From JAUYQR01 sp050632395 (GTDB lineage: Bacteria > Pseudomonadota > Alphaproteobacteria > Rhodobacterales > Rhodobacteraceae), in contig NZ_CP192600.1 of NCBI RefSeq assembly GCF_050632395.1, positions 2,976,001 through 3,040,000 on the forward strand: a stretch of DNA of 64,000 nucleotides. Direction: 5' to 3'. A program made the position numbers and the translations under genes. This document shows, one piece after another, positions 35,143-43,234 of the stretch; the stretch's first letter is position 1; each line of letters starts with the position of its first letter. Below the pieces are notes generated by a model. The model was not told where the DNA came from, ran no database searches, and was given only the letters and a program-made list of their open reading frames with translations.

Positions 35143-35975
35143 CCGATCCCGTCCGCGACGAATGGTATCCGGTGGCCTTGGTCAGCCAGCTGCACCGCGA
35201 GGCCCGCGACACGCTGCTTCTGGGCGAACCCATCCGCGTGACGTTGCAGGACGGCAAACCGCTGGTAACGGCCTCAGGCAGGGTCCTCCCGTCACAAGCC
35301 CGCTATGGCCATGTCTGGACCAGCCTTGGCACCCCCGCGCACCCTCTGTTCGACATTCCCGAGGCGGATCAGCCCGGACGGCGCCTTGTCGATGTCGGTC
35401 TTGTCCGCGTCAAATGCTCACCCCTGCGCGCGGTCGAGAACTTTCTGGACATCGCGCATTTTCCCTTTGTGCACACCGATATCCTTGGTGCCGAACCCCA
35501 TACGGAAGTCGGACGCTACGACGTGGCCATCCGCGACGAGGTGGACGAGGTCTGGGCGACCAAGGTTCAGTTTTATCAGCCGCAAGCCGCCAAATCGGCC
35601 GCGGGCGGTATCACCACCGAATACATGTACCGCGTGCCTGCGCCCACGGTTTCGGTGCTGTACAAGACCTGCCCGCCGCGTCCGGGGGAATGGGACGTGA
35701 TCACCCTCTTCGTGCAGCCCTTGACGGAAACGCTGTGCGAAGTCTGGCCGTGGATGGCGCTGTTTGATGATGCCACGCCGCTGACCGACCTGATCCATTT
35801 CCAGCAGACGATCTTCCTGCAGGATCGGTCTATCCTTGAAAATCAACTGCCCAACCTTTTGCCGCTGGACCCGGGGCTTGAGATCCCGACGCGGGCCGAC
35901 CTGACCTCTGTCGCCTACCGGCGATGGTTGAAACGGCGCGGCTATACCTACGGCGCACAATTGGTGGCGGCATGA
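35139..35975 (+). CDS. Mononuclear-iron oxygenase subunit lacking its Rieske cluster (NdmC-like)
   Basis: A 278-residue protein related to VanA/NdmA-type N- and O-demethylases. The opening DEWYPVALVSQL and LLLGEPIRVTL, then GHVWTSLG, are the flanking strands of a Rieske domain, but the cluster-binding loop is absent: no CxH or CxxH is present. The catalytic site is intact: Asn101, Asp104, His107 and His112 in NFLDIAHFPFVH give the bridging aspartate and two iron ligands, and LQDRSILENQ near residue 230 is the C-terminal family motif. It must receive electrons from a separate Rieske protein, most simply the preceding gene product. Confidence 0.87.
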   Translation: MTDPVRDEWYPVALVSQLHREARDTLLLGEPIRVTLQDGKPLVTASGRVLPSQARYGHVWTSLGTPAHPLFDIPEADQPGRRLVDVGLVRVKCSPLRAVENFLDIAHFPFVHTDILGAEPHTEVGRYDVAIRDEVDEVWATKVQFYQPQAAKSAAGGITTEYMYRVPAPTVSVLYKTCPPRPGEWDVITLFVQPLTETLCEVWPWMALFDDATPLTDLIHFQQTIFLQDRSILENQLPNLLPLDPGLEIPTRADLTSVAYRRWLKRRGYTYGAQLVAA

Positions 35976-36625
35976 TCCTTTTCGACTACGTGCTAAGCCC
36001 GGATTGCTACAAGGTTCGGCTATTGGCCTCTCTGGTTCAGGCGCGGCTTGACCTCCGGGCAGTCGATTTTCACCCCGGCGGGGAACATCGCAGCGCGGCC
36101 TTCCTGCAGATCAATCCAGCGGGCACCATACCGGTGCTGCAGGATGGCGATCTGATCCTGACCGAATCCGCTGCGATCCTGACCTATGTCGCGGCGTGCC
36201 ACGGGCCGGACTGGCTGGGCGATGATACTCCGGTCATGCGTGGGCGCGTGGCGCAGTGGCTGGCATTCGGGCATCGGCTGTCGGCCAGTATCGGCAAGGC
36301 GCGGACCCATGACATGCTGCAAAAGCCCGCCGATATCGACGCCTGCCGCAAGGCCGGCGTCGCCGCCCTGCGCGAGCTTGAGGCGGCATTGATCGAGGCG
36401 CGGTTGCGCGGCGATGCGTTTCTGGCCGGGAATCGGCCCACGCTGGCCGACATCGCCTGTTTCCCACATGCCATGCTGGCACCGGATGGAGGCATCTCGA
36501 CCGACCCCTACCCCACGATTCGGCTGTGGACACGGTCACTGCGCGCTTTGCCACGCTTCATTGAAATGCCGGGGATTCACCGCTTGCACGAGCTTAAGCC
36601 CGAACCCACGGGCACCAGCGCATGA
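35972..36625 (+). CDS. Glutathione-transferase-like protein coupled to the split oxygenase (NdmE-like)
   Basis: A 217-residue GST-fold protein. Residues 1-75 form the thioredoxin-like domain (LSPDCYKVRLLASL, then GTIPVLQDGDLILTESAAIL with the cis-proline and the ES glutathione-binding pair), and residues 85-205 the helical domain with GDAFLAGNRPTLADIACF. ATG at 35972 overlaps the oxygenase stop by four bases. In the NdmCDE caffeine N7-demethylase a GST-like subunit (NdmE) is needed to hold the cluster-less oxygenase, and this gene occupies the same position. A structural rather than conjugating role is inferred. Confidence 0.86.
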   Translation: MILFDYVLSPDCYKVRLLASLVQARLDLRAVDFHPGGEHRSAAFLQINPAGTIPVLQDGDLILTESAAILTYVAACHGPDWLGDDTPVMRGRVAQWLAFGHRLSASIGKARTHDMLQKPADIDACRKAGVAALRELEAALIEARLRGDAFLAGNRPTLADIACFPHAMLAPDGGISTDPYPTIRLWTRSLRALPRFIEMPGIHRLHELKPEPTGTSA

Positions 36626-37983
36626 CGGCCCATCTTTTCAAAGGCTGCGCTGCCGTCATCTGCGATCCGCAGACGGTGCTGCGCGACGTGGATCTGTTGG
36701 TCGAAGGGCCGAAGATTGCGGCGATCGGCAAGGCACTAAGCGCCCCGGCGGGCGCCGATGTCATCGATGCGCGAGGCTGGTTCCTGTATCCGGGCCTTGT
36801 GAACACCCATCACCACTTCTTTCAGACCTTCGTGCGCAACCGCGCCGATCTTGACTGGACGAAGCTGTCAGTCATCGAATGGCTGGATCTGATCTATCCG
36901 ATCTTCGCACGACTGACCGAAGACTGCTTCTACCAATCGTCGCTGACCGCGATGGCGGAACTGGCCAAGCACGGCTGCACGACGGCCTTCGACCACCAGT
37001 ACAACTTTCCGCGCCACGCCGGAAAACGCATTATCGACCGCCAGTTCGAAGCAGCGGCCAAGATCGGATTGCGCTTTCATGCCGGGCGCGGCGGCAATAC
37101 CCTGCCGAAGTCCGAAGGCTCTACCATCCCGGACGAGATGCTGGAATCGACGGATGAATTCATCTCCGATTGCGCTCGGCTGATCGACACCTTCCACGAC
37201 CCTGCCCCGTTCAGCATGGCACAGGTGGTGGTGGCCCCCTGCCAGCCGGTGAACTGCTACCGAGAAACGTTCGTTGAATCCGCCGCCCTTGCCCGCGACA
37301 AGGGCGTGTTCCTGCACACCCATGTCGGCGAAGGCGAAAGCCCGGTAATCGCGGCCCGCCACGGGATGCGGACAGTGGATTATCTGGAACAGATCGGCTT
37401 TGCCGGGCCAGACACCTTCTATGCCCATTGCTGGGAACTGACCGATGCCGAACTGCGCCAGATGGCGGCCTCGGGCACCGGGGTGTCACATTGCCCCGAG
37501 CCCGTCTATCTGGTTGGCGCCGAAGTGACCGATGTTCCCGCGATGGCGGCGCTTGGCCTTCGGCTGGGTCTGGGGTGCGACGGGTCGGCGTCGAACGATA
37601 ACTCGAACCTGATGCACTGCATCCATTCGGCCTACATGCTGCAATGCCTTGTGGCATCAAAGCGCGCCAATCCCGTACCGGAACCGCGTGATTTTCTGGG
37701 CTATGCCACGACAGGGGGCGCTGCCCTGCTAGGACGCAGCGATATCAGCCGTCTGGCCCCCGGCATGGCTGCGGACCTGTTCGCCATCGATACGCGCCGG
37801 ATGGATTACGTCGGCACCCGTCACGATCCTGCCAGCCTGATCGCCAAGGTCGGGATCGGCATGCCCACCGACCTGACCATGGTCAACGGCCGTATCATCT
37901 GGGCCAAGGGGGAATTCCCCGGCTTGGACGAAGCCGAAATGGCCGCCGAGGCCGAGGCCGTGCTGGCCAAGATAGACGCCTAA
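36622..37983 (+). CDS. Amidohydrolase, 8-oxoguanine/guanine deaminase-like
   Basis: A 453-residue metal-dependent deaminase. The metal site is formed by NTHHHFFQT near residue 60, HTHVGEGE near 232, FYAHCWEL near 268 and the aspartate in GLGCDGSASNDNSNLM near 318. This pattern is typical of the 8-oxoguanine deaminase and hydroxyatrazine hydrolase group of purine and triazine deaminases. The gene overlaps the GST stop by four bases, so it belongs to the oxygenase operon. Substitution of a purine ring by hydrolytic deamination is the expected chemistry; the exact base is unknown. Confidence 0.88.
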   Translation: MTAHLFKGCAAVICDPQTVLRDVDLLVEGPKIAAIGKALSAPAGADVIDARGWFLYPGLVNTHHHFFQTFVRNRADLDWTKLSVIEWLDLIYPIFARLTEDCFYQSSLTAMAELAKHGCTTAFDHQYNFPRHAGKRIIDRQFEAAAKIGLRFHAGRGGNTLPKSEGSTIPDEMLESTDEFISDCARLIDTFHDPAPFSMAQVVVAPCQPVNCYRETFVESAALARDKGVFLHTHVGEGESPVIAARHGMRTVDYLEQIGFAGPDTFYAHCWELTDAELRQMAASGTGVSHCPEPVYLVGAEVTDVPAMAALGLRLGLGCDGSASNDNSNLMHCIHSAYMLQCLVASKRANPVPEPRDFLGYATTGGAALLGRSDISRLAPGMAADLFAIDTRRMDYVGTRHDPASLIAKVGIGMPTDLTMVNGRIIWAKGEFPGLDEAEMAAEAEAVLAKIDA

Positions 37984-38007
37984 AAACATCCAACAGGAGA
38001 GAAACCC

Positions 38008-39096
38008 ATGATCGCAAGACGCACCTTCCTTCAGACCACGGCCTTCGCCGCCATCGCTGCGGCGATTTCTGCACGCGGGGCCAGTGCCGCCGACCCCTTG
38101 GGGATCGCTTTGATCCTGCCCTCGCCGCTTGGCGACGTGGGCTGGTCGCACACGCTGGCGGCGGGGCTGGACCCGATCAAGGCAGCCTATGGCGATGCTG
38201 TCACCTTCACCATTCTGGAAAACATCACCGAAGGCCCCGACGCCGACCGTATCATGACCAAGGCCGTGGCCGACGGGAACAAGGTGCTGATCGCCGGGTC
38301 CTTCGGCTATCAGAACGGCGCGATGCAGATCGCCAAGCGTGACCCGTCCGTCACGGTGCTTCATGCGTCGGGCTTCATGGTCGCCCCGAACTTCTCGCCC
38401 TTCGCGGCGAAGTATTTCCAGGGCACCTACCTTCTGGGCATGGCCGCTGCGGCCCTGTCGAAAACCGGCAAGCTCGGCTCGGTTTCGGCCTTCGCCATTC
38501 CCGAACTGATCACCTCGATCAACGCCTTCACGCTGGGTGCTCAGGCCGTCAACCCGGACATCGAAGTGTCGGTGGTCTGGGTCAACACCTGGTTCGACCC
38601 CGCCAAGGAACAGGAAGCCGCCAAGGCGCTTATGGCACAGGGCTGCGATGTGATCTTCTCGAACGCGCAGGACACCCCGTCGGTCATCGCCGCCTGCGAA
38701 GAAGCGGGCGTCTATGCCTTCAACCTGAACTCTTCGATGAAGAAGTACGCGCCGACCAAGTACCTTGGCTGTGTGGCCACGGATTGGTCGCCCTTCTTCA
38801 AGGCGTCGGTCGATGCCCATCTGGCGGGCAACTTCGTTGGTGCCAATGCCTTCCTCGGCGTGGCCGACAAGGTCGTCGCCGTGGTGGATTGGAGTGCCGA
38901 CATCCCCGCCGATGTGATGACCAAGATCACCGAAGCCGAAGCCAAGATTGCCGACGGCAGCTTCAACCCCTTCACCGGGCCGATCACCAAGGCCGACGGC
39001 AGCGAAGGTGTCGCGGCGGGCGTTTCCCTCGCCGATGCCGATATCATTGCCATGGATTGGCACGTCAAAGGCGTTGCCACCCCCTTGCCCCAATAA
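38008..39096 (+). CDS. BMP-family (nucleoside/purine) substrate-binding protein
   Basis: A 362-residue periplasmic protein. MIARRTFLQTTAFAA is a near-perfect Tat signal (RRTFLQ), with cleavage after ARGASA. The mature part has the basic-membrane-protein (PF02608) fold: LPSPLGDVGWSHTLAAGLD, GHNDFGY-like LIAGSFGYQNG and LSKTGKLGSVSAFAIPEL. BMP proteins bind nucleosides or purine derivatives. An AGGAGA ribosome binding site precedes the ATG, 24 bases after the deaminase stop, so it is in the same operon. Confidence 0.9.
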   Translation: MIARRTFLQTTAFAAIAAAISARGASAADPLGIALILPSPLGDVGWSHTLAAGLDPIKAAYGDAVTFTILENITEGPDADRIMTKAVADGNKVLIAGSFGYQNGAMQIAKRDPSVTVLHASGFMVAPNFSPFAAKYFQGTYLLGMAAAALSKTGKLGSVSAFAIPELITSINAFTLGAQAVNPDIEVSVVWVNTWFDPAKEQEAAKALMAQGCDVIFSNAQDTPSVIAACEEAGVYAFNLNSSMKKYAPTKYLGCVATDWSPFFKASVDAHLAGNFVGANAFLGVADKVVAVVDWSADIPADVMTKITEAEAKIADGSFNPFTGPITKADGSEGVAAGVSLADADIIAMDWHVKGVATPLPQ

Positions 39097-39101
39097 CGCC
39101 C

Positions 39102-40613
39102 ATGCCCGCGCCGCTGCTGTCCCTTCGCAAGATGACCAAGACCTACGGCCAGACCGTGGCAAATTCCGCCATTGATCTGGACGTGGACGCAGGGTCCATT
39201 CACGCGATCCTGGGCGAAAACGGCGCGGGCAAATCGACCTTGATGAAGCTGATCTACGGTGTCGAACGCCCCGACGAAGGCGAGGTGCTCTGGAACGGAG
39301 CACGCGTCCACCTTTCCTCCCCGGCCGAGGCGCGACGGCTGGGCATCGGCATGGTGTTTCAGCATTTTTCCCTGTTCGAAACCCTGACCGTGGTGGAAAA
39401 CATCTCGCTCATCGTGCCGGGGTCAAAGGCGGACCTCGCTGCCCGTATCCGTGCCTTGGGGCAGACCTTCGGGCTGTTGGTCGATCCCTTTGCACATGTC
39501 CACGCACTATCGGTTGGCGAAAGGCAAAGGGTGGAAATCATCCGCTGCCTCTTGACCGAACCGCGCCTGCTGATCCTTGACGAACCGACCAGCGTTCTGC
39601 CGCCCCAAGCCGTGGGACTGCTGTTCGAGACCCTGCGCCGTTTGCGCGATGGCGGGGTGTCGATCCTGTTCATCTCTCACAAGCTGGATGAAATTCGGGC
39701 ACTTTGTGACCGCGCCACGATCCTGCGCGGCGGGCGCGTCACCGGGGATGTCGACCCGCGAGAACATGACTCCCACGACCTTGCCCGCATGATGATCGGG
39801 CGCGACATGCCCGCGCCACTTCATCTGGCCCCGATGCCTGCGGGCGAGTTGCGGCTGGAACTTGCGGCCCTGGACCACGAATCCGACGATCCCTTCGGCA
39901 TCGGTCTGGCAGGTGTATCGCTGCGCCTCCATGCGGGCGAGATCTTGGGAATCGCGGGCATCTCGGGCAATGGACAGTCTGAACTGTCGCGCCTGATCTC
40001 CGGTGAAATCGTCCTGCCCGCCTCAAGGCGCGATGAAATTCGCATGATGGACAAGCCGGTCGGCCACCTTGGCCCCGCCGCGCGTCGGGCTTTGGGCTTT
40101 GCCTTTGTCCCCGAAGAACGCCTTGGTCGCGGCGCCGTGCCGGAAATGAGCCTTGCCGACAACAGCCTTCTTACGGCCCACCCTCTGGGCCTTCTGAAAC
40201 GCGGGCTCATCGACCGTCAGGCCGAAGCGAAGTTCACCGCCACATGCATCGCGGATTTCGATGTCCGCACCTCGGGCCCCGAGGCCGAGGCAGGATCGCT
40301 TTCTGGCGGAAACCTGCAGAAATTCATCATGGGGCGCGAGATTTCGCTGCACCCGCAGCTGCTGTTTGTCGCGCAGCCAACCTGGGGGGTGGATATCGGC
40401 GCGGCGACGGCGATCCGGCACCGACTGGTCAAGATGCGAAATGCAGGCGTCGCGGTTCTGGTGATTTCGGAGGAGTTGGAAGAATTGTTCGAAATCTGCG
40501 ACCGAATCCAGGTGCTCTACAAGGGGTCGCTGTCCCCCAGCCTCGACCCGCGCGGCACAGGACCGGAAGAGATTGGCCGCTGGATGATTGGCGCTGCTGC
40601 GGTGGCGCCTTGA
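39102..40613 (+). CDS. Nucleoside-type ABC transporter ATP-binding protein (two ATPase domains)
   Basis: A 503-residue double ATPase. Domain 1 has GENGAGKST near residue 38 and LLILDEPTSVL near 160; domain 2 has a degenerate Walker A (GISGNGQSEL), the signature LSGGNLQKFIMGREI and the segment FVAQPTWGVDIGAA, where the usual Walker B DEP is changed to AQP. This AQPT variant is common in the BMP-linked transporters. The start MPAPLLSLRKMTKTYG lies five bases after the binding-protein stop. Confidence 0.9.
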   Translation: MPAPLLSLRKMTKTYGQTVANSAIDLDVDAGSIHAILGENGAGKSTLMKLIYGVERPDEGEVLWNGARVHLSSPAEARRLGIGMVFQHFSLFETLTVVENISLIVPGSKADLAARIRALGQTFGLLVDPFAHVHALSVGERQRVEIIRCLLTEPRLLILDEPTSVLPPQAVGLLFETLRRLRDGGVSILFISHKLDEIRALCDRATILRGGRVTGDVDPREHDSHDLARMMIGRDMPAPLHLAPMPAGELRLELAALDHESDDPFGIGLAGVSLRLHAGEILGIAGISGNGQSELSRLISGEIVLPASRRDEIRMMDKPVGHLGPAARRALGFAFVPEERLGRGAVPEMSLADNSLLTAHPLGLLKRGLIDRQAEAKFTATCIADFDVRTSGPEAEAGSLSGGNLQKFIMGREISLHPQLLFVAQPTWGVDIGAATAIRHRLVKMRNAGVAVLVISEELEELFEICDRIQVLYKGSLSPSLDPRGTGPEEIGRWMIGAAAVAP

Positions 40614-41677
40614 TCCGCCTTGTCCGGCGTGACCGTGCCTCGCGGCGCATGGCCGTGGCAGCGCCGCTTCTGGCGCTGCTTGCGGCCATCCTGTCGAACC
40701 TGATCCTGTTCGTGGCGATGGGCAAGGACCCGGCCGCCGTCTTCTATGCCCTGCTGCTGGAACCCTTCATGACATGGTCGGGCTTTTCCGAGGTTCTGCT
40801 GAAGACCGGACCGCTTTTGCTGATCGCCCAGGGGTTGGCCATCGGCTTCCGAGCCAAGGTGTTCAACATCGGGGCCGAAGGGCAGTTCATTTTGGGTGCG
40901 ATCTTCGCCTCGGCCATACCCGTCTATTTTCCGCAGGCCACGGGCGGCTGGATCTGGCCTGCCATGCTGTTCATGGGGGCCATCGGTGGCGCGCTTTGGG
41001 CGATTGTTCCGGCGTTCTGGCGCGTAAGGCTGAACGCGAACGAGATTCTGGTCACCCTGATGATGAGCCTGATTGCAGTGCAGTTGTTGAACTACCTGCT
41101 GCTTGGTCCGTGGAAGGACCCCGCAGGGTTCAATTTCCCGCAATCTGTCATGTTCCAATATGACGCGATGATCCCGATCCTGCTGCCCGGCACGCGGGTC
41201 AACGTCTCGCTTTTGCTCGCCTTCGTGGCGGCCATGTTGGCTTGGGTCTACATGCAACGCAGCTTTGGCGGCTATCAATTTCTCGTCGGCGGGCTTGCCC
41301 CCAAGGCCGCAACCTATGCCGGCTTTTCGCAATCGCGCGCGATCTGGCTTTCGCTGTTGATCGGCGGCTTTGCAGCCGGGCTTGCGGGTGCTGCCGAAGT
41401 GGCAGGCCCGATCGGGCAGCTGCAACGCTCGATCTCAACGGGATACGGCTATGCCGCGATCATCGTTGCCTATCTGGGAGGGCTGCATCCCGTTGGCATC
41501 GTAGCCTCGTCCCTGCTCATGGCAGCGCTCTACATCGGAGGCGACAACGCGATGGTGTCAGCAGACTTGCCCGTCGCGGCGGTCAGGGTGTTTCAGGGCA
41601 GTTTGCTGGTCTGCTATCTGGCGGCCATCACCTTCGTCCGGTTCCGCCTCGTCCGCACAAGAGGAGCACCAACATGA
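40610..41677 (+). CDS. Nucleoside-type ABC transporter permease 1
   Basis: A 355-residue permease with about ten hydrophobic helices. It most likely starts at TTG 40610, overlapping the ATPase stop in TTGA; an ATG at 40649 (MAVAAPLLALL) is an alternative. FRAKVFNIGAEGQFILGAIFA is the conserved NIGAEGQ motif of the YufP/NupP permeases, and NEILVTLMMSLIAVQLLNYLL follows. It forms the channel with the next gene product. Confidence 0.88.
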   Translation: MIRLVRRDRASRRMAVAAPLLALLAAILSNLILFVAMGKDPAAVFYALLLEPFMTWSGFSEVLLKTGPLLLIAQGLAIGFRAKVFNIGAEGQFILGAIFASAIPVYFPQATGGWIWPAMLFMGAIGGALWAIVPAFWRVRLNANEILVTLMMSLIAVQLLNYLLLGPWKDPAGFNFPQSVMFQYDAMIPILLPGTRVNVSLLLAFVAAMLAWVYMQRSFGGYQFLVGGLAPKAATYAGFSQSRAIWLSLLIGGFAAGLAGAAEVAGPIGQLQRSISTGYGYAAIIVAYLGGLHPVGIVASSLLMAALYIGGDNAMVSADLPVAAVRVFQGSLLVCYLAAITFVRFRLVRTRGAPT

Positions 41678-42585
41678 GCGGGATTGAATTCATCCTTGCC
41701 GGAATGCTGGCGGCAGCCACCCCATTTCTACTGGCCGCTCTGGGCGAGTTGGTGGTGGAACGGGCGGGTGTTCTGAACCTTGGGCTTGAAGGGATGATGG
41801 CCTTTGGCGCGGCGATCGGCTTTATCGTGGTCTACGAGGGTGGCGGCCATCTCGCGGCCTTTGCGGCAGCGGGCTTTGCAGGGGCTGGGCTCTCACTGAT
41901 CTTTGCGGGCCTTGCGCTCGGCTTGCGCGCCAACCAGGTCGCTGTCGGTCTGGCAGTCGGCATCCTTGGCCAAGGCCTGTCGTCGCTGGTGGGCAATTCC
42001 TACGAAAGCCTGACCATCACCGGCCTGCCAAAACTCGCTTTTCCCGGCCTGTCAGATCTGCCGGTGGCGGGGGGCATGTTCGTGCAGGACATTGTCGTCT
42101 GGCTGTCGTTGCTTGCTACCGCTGCGATCTGGGCGATGTTCCGCTTTTCGCGCCTTGGGCTGATCTTGCGGGCCATCGGCGAAAACCCTGCCGCTGCGCG
42201 CGCCATCGGCTACAGGGTCACCGCCTTGCGGCTTTGGGCGGTACTGTTCGGCGGGGCCATGGCGGGCTTTGCCGGCGCCTATGCCGCAACGGTCTACACC
42301 CCGCTGTGGGCCGATGGAATGATTGCCGGACGCGGATGGATCGCCTTGGCGCTGGTGGTGTTCGGCACATGGTTGACCGGCAGGATTTTCTTCGGAGCCT
42401 GTTTGTTCGGCGCGGTGTCGTTGGCCAGCCTTGTCGCGCAGACAGAAGGCTGGGCGGTCCCGTCACAACTTTTGTCGAGCTTGCCCTATATCGTCGCCAT
42501 CGTGGTCCTGGGCATCATCACATCGAACAAGAGACTGCTCAAAATCAACGGTGTGGCCTCACTGGGCGAACCCTTCGGCCCATGA
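41674..42585 (+). CDS. Nucleoside-type ABC transporter permease 2
   Basis: A 303-residue permease of the YufQ/NupQ type with eight or nine helices. ERAGVLNLGLEGMMAFGA is the NLGLEGMM motif diagnostic of these proteins, and AIGENPAAARAIGYRV is the cytoplasmic coupling loop. The ATG at 41674 follows GAGGAGC and overlaps the previous stop by four bases. It ends the plus-strand operon that began with the Rieske gene. Confidence 0.89.
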   Translation: MSGIEFILAGMLAAATPFLLAALGELVVERAGVLNLGLEGMMAFGAAIGFIVVYEGGGHLAAFAAAGFAGAGLSLIFAGLALGLRANQVAVGLAVGILGQGLSSLVGNSYESLTITGLPKLAFPGLSDLPVAGGMFVQDIVVWLSLLATAAIWAMFRFSRLGLILRAIGENPAAARAIGYRVTALRLWAVLFGGAMAGFAGAYAATVYTPLWADGMIAGRGWIALALVVFGTWLTGRIFFGACLFGAVSLASLVAQTEGWAVPSQLLSSLPYIVAIVVLGIITSNKRLLKINGVASLGEPFGP

Positions 42586-43234
42586 CAAGACAGCTTTCGG
42601 CTGTGTTTCGGATGCCGAAAGCAGTCAACAGGACGCTGATGAATCGCCCGGTCGCCAAAGAGAGAACCAAGCTTGCACCAAGGGGGGGCGGCTCATGCGT
42701 GTAAGGAAAAGAAGCCACCCACCTCGTCGAGGCGGCTCCTGATGGTTACCCCTTGAGTGCCGGCCCCCATCGTCCGCTGTCCGCAATCGCCCGCGCCATC
42801 ACCGGCAACCGTTGGTCCGGCCCTCTGTCCACAGTCAGAAGCCTGAAGGCTGGATTCTGGCCAAGGACCGTTTCGACGATGGCGGTATGTTTGACGGAAC
42901 GCTGTTGCGCCCAAGCCTGCTGCCGCTCCCCACAGCGATGGCCACCGACCGGACTGACCCGAACGTAGTCTACGACCGCGCGCGCCTTGGGTAATCTAGA
43001 GGTGGCTAACCTTAATGCAGGAATGGAAGGGGGGTGGCCGCACCTCTGGGGCTTTCCGCTTAAGGGCCGACGTCCCCCGTTTTCAGCCCTAAATCGTAAC
43101 AAAAAGGTTTTTGCCGTGCAGGACCGCTTCCGCCGGCTACCGGTCATCATCGCCCGCCGCACGTACTCCCCAGCCTAAAGGCGCTCCCAGCAAGACCCGA
43201 GATACTTCAATCCGTCTCGCAGAACCGCAGGCTA
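42586..43234. other. 650-base stretch without a recognised gene
   Basis: Apart from the hairpin just after the operon and an imperfect GC-rich dyad near 42720-42737, nothing recognisable was found. Several short frames exist on both strands but none has a good ribosome binding site, coupling to neighbours or known sequence. The stretch forms the edge of the low-GC segment and may be decayed DNA. Confidence 0.5.
42593..42622 (+). terminator. Hairpin after the importer operon
   Basis: GCTTTCGGC and GCCGAAAGC form a perfect nine-base-pair stem with a 12-base loop, starting eight bases after the permease stop. No T-run follows, so it may act as a processing or stability hairpin or a weak terminator. 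Confidence 0.45.

Noticed and set aside
42746..43162. Minus-strand frame of 138 codons in the gap before the acyltransferase
   Set aside because: No start signal, no known similarity, and composition looks like non-coding or decayed DNA.
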